Shown here: piece by piece, positions 16,349-23,814 of the stretch | Numbering within the stretch: the stretch's first letter is position 1 | How the letters are laid out: the number at the start of each line of letters is the position of its first letter | Source: Planctomycetota bacterium | Lineage (GTDB): Bacteria > Planctomycetota > Planctomycetia > Pirellulales > Pirellulaceae | NCBI GenBank assembly: GCA_026692885.1 | Contig: JAPLNJ010000616.1 | Span: 1 to 30,705 of the forward strand | Reading direction: 5' to 3' | Length of the DNA stretch: 30,705 nt | Program-made: the position numbers and the translations under genes | Notes under the pieces: generated by a model | The model's database searches: none | Seen by the model: only the letters and a program-made list of their open reading frames with translations | What the model was told of the DNA's origin: nothing

Positions 16349-17194
16349 TCAGGCTTTGAGTGTCCGCTCGATGTTGGCCAACCGCGTCGCGAACGGCGGG
16401 TGCGACGAGAAGTAGCTGTCCAACGCGGTCTCGCCGGGCCGCTGGGTCCGTAACAGCTCCAACACGCGGCACGCGGCGGTGGGGGCCAGGCCGGCAAACC
16501 GGAGCAGTTTCACTCCGATGGCGTCGGCCTCCAATTCCTGATCCTGCGAGTAATCGCTCCGCACGAGCTGGCGGGCCAGTTGGCGGAGTGCTTGCCGCAA
16601 GGCACTGCCGCCGGGCGCAGCGCTGAGCAGCAGCGATAACAGCGAATTGCCCATGATCCGGTCCTTGACGTGCGAACGGAGCACGTGCCCCATCTCGTGC
16701 CCCAGGACGAACGCCACCCGATCGAATCCCGGCTCGCCAAGAGCTTGGGAGGGCAAGGCTCCTGCCGAGCCTCGCAGCACTACCGGCTCGGCAGGAGCCT
16801 CGTCCTCCCGGGCCGGTCTTCCCGCGACGGTCCGGGCGTCGGGATGCTGGTCTGCCACACAGAGATCCAGCAGTGGTTGAGTGATGTAAATGAACCCGCC
16901 CGGCAGCGCGAAGGCGTTCACCTCGCGACCGGGCAGAACCCGGAACCGGAACCGGCGTTTACGCTTCTTGAGACAGGCCACCAGCTGCTGGCCGCAGGTT
17001 TCGACCAGCACATCATTCACCGGCTTTTGCCCTTCCGGCAGGTCGGCCGACAGGGCTTCTGCCAAGTCGTGACCGACACGGTATTCGGCTTCGACCGCCT
17101 CGTCTTCGGTGCCCATCAACTCCTGGCCCAACCAGCGAGCTTTGCGCAACCAGCGCCCGGTATTGCGTCCGAGTTCTTCAAAGAAACTTGGCAT
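16349..17194 (-). CDS. M48-family zinc metallopeptidase with in-frame palindrome insertion
   Basis: In this 281-residue protein the zinc site is H166-E167-M-G-H170, with the third ligand E220 in QELEAD. Upstream, VNAFALPGGFIYITQPLLDL matches the strand and turn that precede the active-site helix in M48 peptidases. The C-terminal SSHPPFATRLANIERTL is the usual family ending. No signal peptide or clear membrane helix is seen. Residues ~129-149 are not peptidase sequence: they translate the 63-bp palindrome at 16747-16809, inserted just before the active-site helix. ATG 17194 is 1 nt after the stop of the DUF1080 gene, so the two are probably translated from one message. Confidence 0.9.
   Translation of the reverse strand: MPSFFEELGRNTGRWLRKARWLGQELMGTEDEAVEAEYRVGHDLAEALSADLPEGQKPVNDVLVETCGQQLVACLKKRKRRFRFRVLPGREVNAFALPGGFIYITQPLLDLCVADQHPDARTVAGRPAREDEAPAEPVVLRGSAGALPSQALGEPGFDRVAFVLGHEMGHVLRSHVKDRIMGNSLLSLLLSAAPGGSALRQALRQLARQLVRSDYSQDQELEADAIGVKLLRFAGLAPTAACRVLELLRTQRPGETALDSYFSSHPPFATRLANIERTLKA
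16747..16809. repeat. 63-bp palindromic element inside the M48 gene, family K
   Basis: The 25-bp arms at 16747-16771 and 16785-16809 have two mismatches, with core ggctcctgccgagcc. The 63 bp equal 21 codons, so the reading frame is preserved. The translated product (EDEAPAEP...GSAGALPS) has the simple composition expected of a palindrome read through. A half copy of the same sequence occurs at about 7888-7910. Confidence 0.93.
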
Positions 17195-17195
17195 A

Positions 17196-17870
17196 CTACT
17201 TCGCCACCGGCTTGATCTTCACGTTCCGGTAGGCGACTCCCGCACCGTGATCCTGGAAGCCGATGTGGCCTTCGCGTTTGAAATCCTTCAAGGCGGTGCG
17301 GTACTTGTTCGGCGTGCCGTCCGGATTCTTGCCTGCCGTGGACCATTGATTGAGATCCGTATCGATGATCTTCTCGCCGTTCATTTCCACCGTCAGCCGG
17401 TTGTCGATGGCCGTGATGACGGCGTGATTCCACTCACCCGCCTTGGTCACTTCCTTCGTCGGGGCCAGGGCATCATAGAAGGCGCCGACACTGTGTTTGC
17501 TCGGCTGCTGCGACGGGCGGTCGACTTGAATCTCGATGCCGGTCTGCACGTTGTCACGCGGATTGTCGGTGCGGATGAAGATGCCGCTGTTGCCCTCCGT
17601 CTTGAATTCGACGTCGAGCACGAAGTCTCCGAAGCGGTCCTTGGTCCAGATGTCGCCCGCCGAACTCTTGCGGACCAGGGCTCCGTCCTCGACGACCCAG
17701 CCCGCTCCAGGCTCTTTGCCCGCCGCATTCTGCCAGCCGGATAGATCCTTGTCGTTGAACAGGGACCGCCAGCCTTGCGACTCTGCGGCCGAACCGCAGG
17801 CCGCGGACCAGCACAAACTGCAGGCCAGCGTCGCCATCAGCACAGTTACCAGCGAAGATCGTTTCATCAT
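17196..17870 (-). CDS. DUF1080 (3-keto-disaccharide hydrolase) protein
   Basis: The 224-residue protein starts at ATG 17870 with AAGGAG 4 nt before the start region. The longer ORF start at 17909 lacks this site. A signal peptide (about 1-28, with a cysteine-containing AACGS that might be a lipobox) precedes the domain GWRSLFNDKDLSGWQ, then FVLDVEFKTEGNSGIFIRTD, GEWNHAVITAIDNRLTVEMNG and HIGFQDHGAGVAYRNVKIKP. This is the concanavalin-like DUF1080 fold. Members hydrolyse 3-keto-glycosides in the periplasm. It is paired with a second DUF1080 gene immediately upstream and an oxidoreductase beyond that. Confidence 0.92.
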   Translation of the reverse strand: MMKRSSLVTVLMATLACSLCWSAACGSAAESQGWRSLFNDKDLSGWQNAAGKEPGAGWVVEDGALVRKSSAGDIWTKDRFGDFVLDVEFKTEGNSGIFIRTDNPRDNVQTGIEIQVDRPSQQPSKHSVGAFYDALAPTKEVTKAGEWNHAVITAIDNRLTVEMNGEKIIDTDLNQWSTAGKNPDGTPNKYRTALKDFKREGHIGFQDHGAGVAYRNVKIKPVAK

Positions 17871-17918
17871 CAGGCTCCTTGGGAAAGGGGAAATGGAGGA
17901 AGTAGTCAACGCAATCTA

Positions 17919-18638
17919 CTACGGCAATGGACGCACCCGGACGTTACGATAAGCGACGGGGCCGTGGTCGCCTTGCAGCAACAGCGGGCCAGTCGGCTGT
18001 TCAGCGTTCCAATGGGCCGCCCGGGTGGGACCGCTCACGGACACATTTTCGTGGACGACCGTGCCGTTGTGCACCACCTTGACGAATTCGGCCGGCCGGG
18101 TCTTTTGGCCGGCCGCATCGAAACGCGGCGCACGGAAGGTCACGTCAAACGTCTGCCATTGCCCCGGCGCGCGGGCGACATTGACGCGCGGCGAGTGACC
18201 ATCCACTTCATGATTGTCCAGCCAGCGTGGATAAATCCCGCCGCTCTCGATCACGGGATACTTGTCCTTGGTCACGCCGAAACTGTCATAGATCTGCACA
18301 TCGTAGCGGCCCATGAAGTACACCCCCGAGTTGGAGTGGGCAGAGATCATGAACTCGACGTGAACTTCGACGTCGCCGAACTCCTGCGTGCTGATCAGAT
18401 CCACGGTCCGGCCTTGGGGGCCGTTGACAGCCACACCCGTACCCGGCTGCCAGGTGAGTCGCTGAGCGTCCTGGGGATCCACAGCCACCGCACCTGCGAT
18501 CGTCCAATCCCCGGCCGGCTGCCGCCAGGCACTCAGGTTTTGGCCGGAGAACAATTCGAGCCAGCCGTCGTCGCCAGCCTGAGCGACGGTCGTCATCGCC
18601 CCTAGGCCAATCACCACTGCAAAAATTCGCGTCGTCAT
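17919..18638 (-). CDS. DUF1080 (3-keto-disaccharide hydrolase) protein, second copy
   Basis: The 239-residue protein has a signal peptide (MTTRIFAVVIGLGAMTTVAQA) and the domain GWLELFSGQNLSAWR, FGDVEVHVEFMISAHSNSGVYF, GRYDVQIYDSFG and HGPVAYRNVRVRPLP. An AGGAGC site lies upstream of the ATG. It is only distantly related to its neighbour at 17196, which has the same fold but a longer middle region (KYPVIESGGIYPRW) here. The family cleaves 3-keto sugars, and the combination with a Gfo/Idh/MocA dehydrogenase suggests oxidation followed by hydrolysis in the periplasm. Confidence 0.92.
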   Translation of the reverse strand: MTTRIFAVVIGLGAMTTVAQAGDDGWLELFSGQNLSAWRQPAGDWTIAGAVAVDPQDAQRLTWQPGTGVAVNGPQGRTVDLISTQEFGDVEVHVEFMISAHSNSGVYFMGRYDVQIYDSFGVTKDKYPVIESGGIYPRWLDNHEVDGHSPRVNVARAPGQWQTFDVTFRAPRFDAAGQKTRPAEFVKVVHNGTVVHENVSVSGPTRAAHWNAEQPTGPLLLQGDHGPVAYRNVRVRPLP

Positions 18639-18666
18639 AATGGTCGCTCCTGCATGTTGAAGTCTC

Positions 18667-18874
18667 GTAGGTCAGGCTTTCCAGCCTGACGTTGCATCAA
18701 CTTACGTAGGGTACATCAAGCTCGCCCCTGCCTTTGGTGCATCGTCGCCAGCGGCAAATGCCGATTCTCCGCTGGCAGCCTTGGCCAACGCTTGCCGAGC
18801 GCCGATGTACCAAGCGAATCGCTGGCTCGATGCACCCTACAAGCAACAATGTCAGGCTGGAAAGCCTGACCTAC
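18667..18874. repeat. Palindromic element with GTAGGTCAGGC ends, family F, interrupted by element E1
   Basis: The 24-bp arms at 18667-18690 and 18851-18874 are exact complements. Each arm is itself a small hairpin (gtcaggct, ttcc, agcctgac). Between them lie short paired pieces (gttg and caac) and then the separate element E1 at 18706-18840. The right arm supplies the stop codon of the Gfo/Idh/MocA gene. Confidence 0.93.
18706..18840. repeat. Intergenic element with GTAGGGT ends, family E copy 1 (nested in F)
   Basis: The termini gtagggtacatc and gatgcaccctac pair with each other. The whole stretch matches 22588-22715 on the opposite strand with only scattered mismatches. Shared runs include ggtgcatcgtcgccagcggc and ttgccgagcgccgatgtacc. 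It lies inside element F, so it was inserted after F. Confidence 0.93.
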
Positions 18875-20163
18875 ACCACCCACGGTTCTCGCGAAGCGCG
18901 CGCCAGCATCCGGTTGGCCGTGTCGTCGTTCGGGAACTGCTCACGGTCCGGATTCCAGCGGAGCTTCCGGCCCAACTGCATGGCCATATTGCCCAGGTGG
19001 GCCACCGAGCAACAGCGATGACCAATCTCGGCCGGGAAATACGGCTCCTTCCGCGACTTCACGCAGTCCAGGAAGTTCCTGTGTTCGCCGGCAAAGCAGG
19101 TCTCCAGATGGATCTCGTTGGGGCCGATTACGGAGTTCAGAATCTCTGGCGCACTGGCCTCCAACTTGCCGATCCAGCCGTCGTTGCCCACCCAGCCGTC
19201 TGTGCCCTCGAACCGTACCCCCACGCCGCCACTGTCAACAAACATCTCGACACCGCTGGCGTATACGTACCGTAAGTGATACTCGTAGTAGCTGTCATAC
19301 AGGCCCTGGGGATAACACTTGCCCGTGCCTTCGATCTCGACCGGGCCGGTGCGTTCCGTGTCGTTACCCCACTGCGCGGTGTCCAGGCAGTGCGCGCCCC
19401 AGTCGGTCAGCATGCCGCCGGAGTAGTCCGTGATCCAGCGGAAGTTCCAGTGCGTCCGGCCCGAGCAATAGGGTGCCCAAGGCGCCGGGCCGAGCCACAG
19501 GTCCCAGTCGAAGCCCGGCGGCACCGGTTGCGGCGTCGGATCGCCGGGCCCGCCCGGGCCCGCCGGCAGTTTGACGTAGATCCGCTGCAGCTTGCCCACA
19601 CGTCCGTTGCGCACCAACTCGGCCATCCGGTGATAGACCTGCAGCGAACGGTCTTCGGTCGAAGTTTGATACACTTTGCCGTAGCGGCGAACCGTTTCGA
19701 CCAACTGCCGGCCTTCGGCAATCGTCCGCGTGGGCTTCTCACAAATCACGTCTTTACCCGTGCGGAGCGCCATCAGCGAAAGCGGTACATGCCAGTGGTC
19801 CGGCGTGGAAATACAGGCCACGTCGATGTCATCTCGCTGGAGAATTTCTCGGAAATCCGCCGGGCACGCGCAGTCGCTGTTCTGATACCGTTGATTGACC
19901 CGCTCGCGGGCGCCGTTGCGTCGCGCCGGGTCCACGTCGCAAACCGCCAGGACGTGAGCGTCCGGCTGGCCGAGAAAAGCCATCAGGTTCTTGGTCCCTT
20001 CGCCGCCGACCCCAATCGAGCCGATCGTGATCCGGTCGCTGGGCGGGACACGCCCGGGTGCGGCAAAGACGGAGGCAGGCAGGATCGTCGGGGCCAAGCC
20101 CGCGGCCCCAACCAGTGCCGTGCTTTTCAGAAAAGTCCGCCGGGATGGTCTGCGTTGTGGCAT
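18871..20163 (-). CDS. Tat-exported Gfo/Idh/MocA-family oxidoreductase
   Basis: The 430-residue protein has a twin-arginine signal (RRTFLK at 8-13, then a hydrophobic stretch to about 34). The Rossmann fold starts ITIGSIGVGGEG (45-56), acidic D76 in CDVDP binds the cofactor ribose, and C141-E-K-P is the family motif. HWNFRWITDYSGGMLTDWGAHCLD is the usual substrate-domain sequence of planctomycete members. Such exported enzymes keep NAD(P) bound and can oxidise sugars at C3. Two DUF1080 genes follow on the same strand. The TAG stop is provided by the end of element F: the Val codon's G plus TAG is the element's GTAG terminus. Confidence 0.93.
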   Translation of the reverse strand: MPQRRPSRRTFLKSTALVGAAGLAPTILPASVFAAPGRVPPSDRITIGSIGVGGEGTKNLMAFLGQPDAHVLAVCDVDPARRNGARERVNQRYQNSDCACPADFREILQRDDIDVACISTPDHWHVPLSLMALRTGKDVICEKPTRTIAEGRQLVETVRRYGKVYQTSTEDRSLQVYHRMAELVRNGRVGKLQRIYVKLPAGPGGPGDPTPQPVPPGFDWDLWLGPAPWAPYCSGRTHWNFRWITDYSGGMLTDWGAHCLDTAQWGNDTERTGPVEIEGTGKCYPQGLYDSYYEYHLRYVYASGVEMFVDSGGVGVRFEGTDGWVGNDGWIGKLEASAPEILNSVIGPNEIHLETCFAGEHRNFLDCVKSRKEPYFPAEIGHRCCSVAHLGNMAMQLGRKLRWNPDREQFPNDDTANRMLARASREPWVV

Positions 20164-20183
20164 GCTGTTGCTCCTTTGGCTAG

Positions 20184-21506
20184 TTACTTCCCCAAACAGT
20201 ACAGCGACTTCTTGCCGCGAACGTAGAGCTTACCATCCGAGACAGCCAGCGAGGCCAGGGTCTCGTCGTCCAATTTATTCTCCGCAAGCTTTTCGAACCG
20301 GTCCGACGCGGCCACAACCGTCGTCAAGCCGGCGGTATTCAGGAAGTAGATACGATTCTCGGCCACCAACGGCGAAGCCCGGTACTGGCCGGGTAGCCGC
20401 TCACGCCACTTCGCTGTACCGGAGCGTGCGTCCAGACACGTCGCAAACCCGTCGTTGGTGATAAAGCACAGCAGCTCGCCGCATACCACCGGAGTCGGAC
20501 TGTCCGAGGTGCCGCGATCGTACTTCCACGCCACATCGGCCTGGGAGCGCTCGCCCTGGCCGTCAAGCTTAACCGCCAACAGCGGCCGTCGCATGCCCTG
20601 CGTGATGAATGCCAAGTCGTGGGCGACGACCGGCCCAGGTATGACGCGGTTGCCATCCAGCCCAGGCAACCACCACAGTCGCCGGCCGGTAGCCGGGTCA
20701 TAGGCGTCCAAGATCTGGCCACCCATGACGATCAGTTCTGTTGTGGGGCCGTGCCGCCACAGCAGCGGCGTGGCGTAGGAGTCACCGCATTCGGCGGGCG
20801 CTGCGGTCGGACGCAGTGTGAACCAAGCCCGCTCGCCAGTGCGTTTGTGGTGGGCGACCACGTAACTCGGTGACGGCTCGCCGGGCAAGTCGCGGCAGGA
20901 GTCCTGCAGGCACACGGAGAGCACCAGATCGCCCTCCAACACCGGGCTGTTGGCATGGCCCCACCAGATGTTGTATCGGCCGTGATCTTCCTGAAGATTC
21001 CGCCGCCAGAGTTGCGTTCCCGTCAGATCGTAGGCGGCCAGCTCGCCGTTGCCGAAGTGGGTGACCAAGACCTCGCCGTCGGTGACGCAGGATGGGCTGG
21101 CCAAATTCTGGTCGGCGTGGAACTTCTGCTCCCGCCGCCCGTCGCCCGCTTTCGGGCTGAGCGAGGCCGCGCGTGGCGTGGGTCCCGTGCCGACCTCACG
21201 CGTCCATTCGACTTTTCCCGAACGCCTGTCGATCTTCAGCGACACCAGGCGCTGGTCGTCGACGTGGCAGGTCAGAAAAATGGCATCGCTCCAGATGATC
21301 GGCGTGCTGTTGCCCCAGGACGGCAGGCCGCACTTCCACACGAGTCCGGACGTTTCGCTCCAGGTGAGCGGCAATCCTGTTTCGCGACTTGTGCCGTTCT
21401 GATCGGGACCGCGCCAGTTTGGCCACGGGTCGGCTCGGACTTCCCCAGACCCGAGGACCAAACCGAGTGTAGCCAACAGGAACCAGCGAGCACGAGCGAA
21501 GACCAT
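20184..21506 (-). CDS. Secreted PQQ-type beta-propeller protein
   Basis: The 440-residue protein starts at ATG 21506 (MVFARARWFLL) with GGAG upstream. The longer ORF to 21695 adds 63 codons of unlikely sequence. A signal peptide (to about 25) is followed by PWPNWRGPDQNG, the typical start of this family, and about seven propeller blades (SLKIDRRSGKVEWTRE, AYDLTGTQLWRRN, YDPATGRRLWW, CLDARSGTAKWRE, SLYCLGK). These proteins are exported, and their role is usually assigned as sugar or alcohol metabolism or scaffolding without a proven enzyme activity. It lies 20 bp upstream of the Gfo/Idh/MocA gene on the same strand, so co-transcription is likely. Confidence 0.9.
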   Translation of the reverse strand: MVFARARWFLLATLGLVLGSGEVRADPWPNWRGPDQNGTSRETGLPLTWSETSGLVWKCGLPSWGNSTPIIWSDAIFLTCHVDDQRLVSLKIDRRSGKVEWTREVGTGPTPRAASLSPKAGDGRREQKFHADQNLASPSCVTDGEVLVTHFGNGELAAYDLTGTQLWRRNLQEDHGRYNIWWGHANSPVLEGDLVLSVCLQDSCRDLPGEPSPSYVVAHHKRTGERAWFTLRPTAAPAECGDSYATPLLWRHGPTTELIVMGGQILDAYDPATGRRLWWLPGLDGNRVIPGPVVAHDLAFITQGMRRPLLAVKLDGQGERSQADVAWKYDRGTSDSPTPVVCGELLCFITNDGFATCLDARSGTAKWRERLPGQYRASPLVAENRIYFLNTAGLTTVVAASDRFEKLAENKLDDETLASLAVSDGKLYVRGKKSLYCLGK

Positions 21507-21843
21507 GCGGGAAACTCCGGCAGTGTGTACAGGTGTGGAGACACGGCGGTCAGCAGCGTCAGGCCGGCCAACCTGCGCAGGGCGGGCTTCCAGCCATCCT
21601 GCGAACAGCGTCAACCGTGGCCCATAACATAACATGCCGCCCCGGTGAAAACTACCAGCCGAGTCCGCACCTCCTGATTGCTTGTGCCTGGCCAATGGTG
21701 TAGCCTGTCCGCAACACGGTCTGACTCAGGCGATCCTTTAGAACCGGGTCAGACCAGGCGAGGGCCGCGCACAGCGGCGACGAAAGGGCCACTTGCGCAA
21801 CCCAGGCGTGACCCATCCACCAACCCAGCGGAGAAGAACGATC
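21507..21843. other. Divergent intergenic region, no gene seen
   Basis: These 337 bp separate the minus-strand PQQ gene from the plus-strand flavodoxin-like gene and must hold both promoters. I see a short inverted repeat (ggtctgac near 21718 and gtcagacc near 21749) and no convincing -35/-10 pair or ORF. Confidence 0.5.
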
Positions 21844-22560
21844 ATGAAACAAAACGTGACACGACGTGGATTTCTGGGAGCGGCCGGTGCCGTGGCAGCA
21901 GCGGGCGCGGTTACGGGTGCAGTCCAGGCCGCGGAGGAAAAGCCGCAGGCTCCGGTCAAGTCCATCAAGATCCTGGCCATCGGCTGCAGCCCGAAGGCGG
22001 TCAGCTCCACGGCGGCCTCGCTACAAGTCTGCTTGGACGCCGCCAAGGCGGTCGCCCCAGATCGCATCGAAGTCGAGCTGATCCTGCTGGCCGGCCTGCG
22101 GATCAATGGGAACGTCGCCGCCGGCGTCCCGCTGGAACCCGGCGAGCGGGACGACTTCCCCGCGTTGGTTCCCAAGCTGACCGACCCCGCGGTGGCCGGC
22201 ATCATCATCGGCTCGCCCGTGTACTTCGGCAATATGTCGTCGCTGTGCAAGGCTTTCCTGGAGCGGCTGATGACGTGTCGTACCGAGGGCTTCACGCTGA
22301 GCAACAAAGTGGGCGGCGTGTTGGCCGTGGGCGGGGCGCGCAACGGTGGCCAGGAACTGACGATCAAGTCGATCCAGACGGTCCTGTTTTCGCAAGAGAT
22401 GATCGTCGTCGGCGAGACTCGTCCGACCGCCCACTTCGGTCCGGGCGTGTGGAATAGCAAGAGCTTTGGCGAAGTCACCAAAGACGAAGTCGGCATGACC
22501 GCCGTCAAGGCCCTTGGCCGCCGCGTCGCCGAGGTGGCCCGGCTGGTGACCAAGGCCTAA
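21844..22560 (+). CDS. Tat-exported flavodoxin-fold NADPH-dependent FMN reductase
   Basis: The 238-residue protein starts at ATG 21844 with GGAGAAG 8 nt upstream. The twin-arginine signal RRGFLGAAGAVAAAGAV ends near AVQA. The mature domain is an FMN-binding flavodoxin fold: ILAIGCSPKAVSSTAASLQ (phosphate loop), LILLAGLRINGN, then GIIIGSPVYFGNMSSLCKAFLERL, the classic flavin-contact segment, and GGVLAVGGARNGGQELT. Members of this family reduce FMN, quinones or iron. Export of a flavin reductase is typical of planctomycetes, where such enzymes work in the periplasm. It is separated from the next gene by nested elements E2 and D2. Confidence 0.88.
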   Translation: MKQNVTRRGFLGAAGAVAAAGAVTGAVQAAEEKPQAPVKSIKILAIGCSPKAVSSTAASLQVCLDAAKAVAPDRIEVELILLAGLRINGNVAAGVPLEPGERDDFPALVPKLTDPAVAGIIIGSPVYFGNMSSLCKAFLERLMTCRTEGFTLSNKVGGVLAVGGARNGGQELTIKSIQTVLFSQEMIVVGETRPTAHFGPGVWNSKSFGEVTKDEVGMTAVKALGRRVAEVARLVTKA

Positions 22561-22587
22561 CGCGGATGAGCCTGGGCGGTCCTGCTT

Positions 22588-22908
22588 GTAGGGTGCATCG
22601 AGCCAGCGATTTGTCTGGTACATCGGCGCTCGGCAAGCATTGGCCAAGGCTGCCAGCAGGGAATCGGCATTTGCCGCTGGCGACGATGCACCAAGGGCTG
22701 GGGCGAGCTTGATGGTAAGGTTGCGCACTGCTGTCCGTGCTGGCCACGGTCCGGGTGGCTGGCGGCTGAGCCTAAGCGAAGCCCCAGTACCCGGTTTCTG
22801 GGGTATCGCTGCACTCTGCCCCAGCCACCCTGATCCCCTGCTGCTAGCGTTTTGCGCAAACTTATGATCAAGGCCGGCTGGGGCGAGCTTGATGGTCCCC
22901 ACCCTACC
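22588..22908. repeat. Family E copy 2, split by insertion of element D2
   Basis: The left part (22588-22715) is an inverted copy of 18706-18840. The right remnant (about 22876-22908) ends in caccctac, the expected terminus. The 20-bp sequence ggctggggcgagcttgatgg occurs on both sides of the inserted piece (22696-22715 and 22876-22895). The natural order is therefore E left, D2, E right, with a duplicated join. Confidence 0.85.
22716..22875. repeat. Intergenic repeat, family D copy 2, nested in E2
   Basis: It matches 7691-7834 in the same orientation (ggcggctgagcct, gcgaagccccagt, ctctgccccagccacc). It is bracketed by a 20-bp direct repeat that belongs to element E, as expected of an insertion with duplication or a recombination between E copies. 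Confidence 0.8.
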
Positions 22909-22955
22909 AACGACGTGAGTTGCTGCGCACGCACCGCACCCGTTACACTATCGGC

Positions 22956-23798
22956 ATGACTCACGCTTTGCCTGACCTGTTGCAAATCCACCGTTGCCCC
23001 CAGCTCCAGGAAGCCACGTTGGTGCTCGCGTTCGCCGGCTGGATGGACGGCGGCGACGTGTCCACCGGCACGGTTCGGCGACTGGTGCACTTGCTGAAGG
23101 CCCCGACGATCGCCGAGATCGATCCGGAGCCGTTCTACATCTTCAACCTTCCCGGCTCGATGGAGATCGCCACCCTGTTCCGCCCCTATGTCGACATTGT
23201 GGACGGTGTCATCCAGCACATCGACTTGCCGACCAATACCTTTTACTCGCACGATCCGGCGAATCTGGTCCTATTCATCGGCCACGAGCCGCAGCTGCGC
23301 TGGCGTACTTTCGGCGAGTGTATCTTCGGTTTGGTGCGTCGCGTCGGGATCCGCCGCATCCTGTTCGTCGGCGCGTTCGGCGGAGCGGTGCCGCACACGC
23401 GCGAGCCGCGGCTGTACGTCACCTGTTCCGACGCCGACCAGCTGTCCGAGCTGGCCCGCTACCGTCTGCGGACCACCCAGTATCACGGGCCCGGCTCGTT
23501 CACCACCTACTTGATGACGCAGGCCCCGTCGGCCGGCGTCCAGATGACGGCCTTGGTCGCCGAGATTCCCGGCTACCTGCAGGGTACGAATCCGTTGTGC
23601 ATCGAAGCGGTCACGCGGCGGCTGGCGAAGATCCTCCACTTGCCGCTGGACCTGGCCTCCTTGCGCACCGCCAGCACCGCCTGGGAACTGGAAATCTCCA
23701 GCCTGATCGAACAGAACGACGAACTGGCGGAAACGGTGCGGCGGTTGGAAGAAGCGTACGACAACGAACTTCTCGAACTCGACGCGGACAATGTGTGA
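22956..23798 (+). CDS. PAC2-family protein
   Basis: The 280-residue protein starts at ATG 22956. The longer reading starts at a TTG with no support. The fold markers are LVLAFAGWMDGGDVSTGTVRRL near 24-46, IAEIDPEPFYIF near 54-66, VLFIGHEP near 104-111, GIRRILFVGAFGGAVPHTREPR near 129-150 and YHGPGSFTTYL, followed by a C-terminal helical tail (SSLIEQNDELAETVRRLEEAYDNEL). PAC2 proteins are named after proteasome assembly chaperones and are widespread in actinobacteria and planctomycetes. Their bacterial function is unknown. The stop overlaps a possible upstream ATG of the next gene, and the two are likely co-transcribed. Confidence 0.87.
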   Translation: MTHALPDLLQIHRCPQLQEATLVLAFAGWMDGGDVSTGTVRRLVHLLKAPTIAEIDPEPFYIFNLPGSMEIATLFRPYVDIVDGVIQHIDLPTNTFYSHDPANLVLFIGHEPQLRWRTFGECIFGLVRRVGIRRILFVGAFGGAVPHTREPRLYVTCSDADQLSELARYRLRTTQYHGPGSFTTYLMTQAPSAGVQMTALVAEIPGYLQGTNPLCIEAVTRRLAKILHLPLDLASLRTASTAWELEISSLIEQNDELAETVRRLEEAYDNELLELDADNV

Positions 23799-23814
23799 AA
23801 GGCGGGAACCAGGC

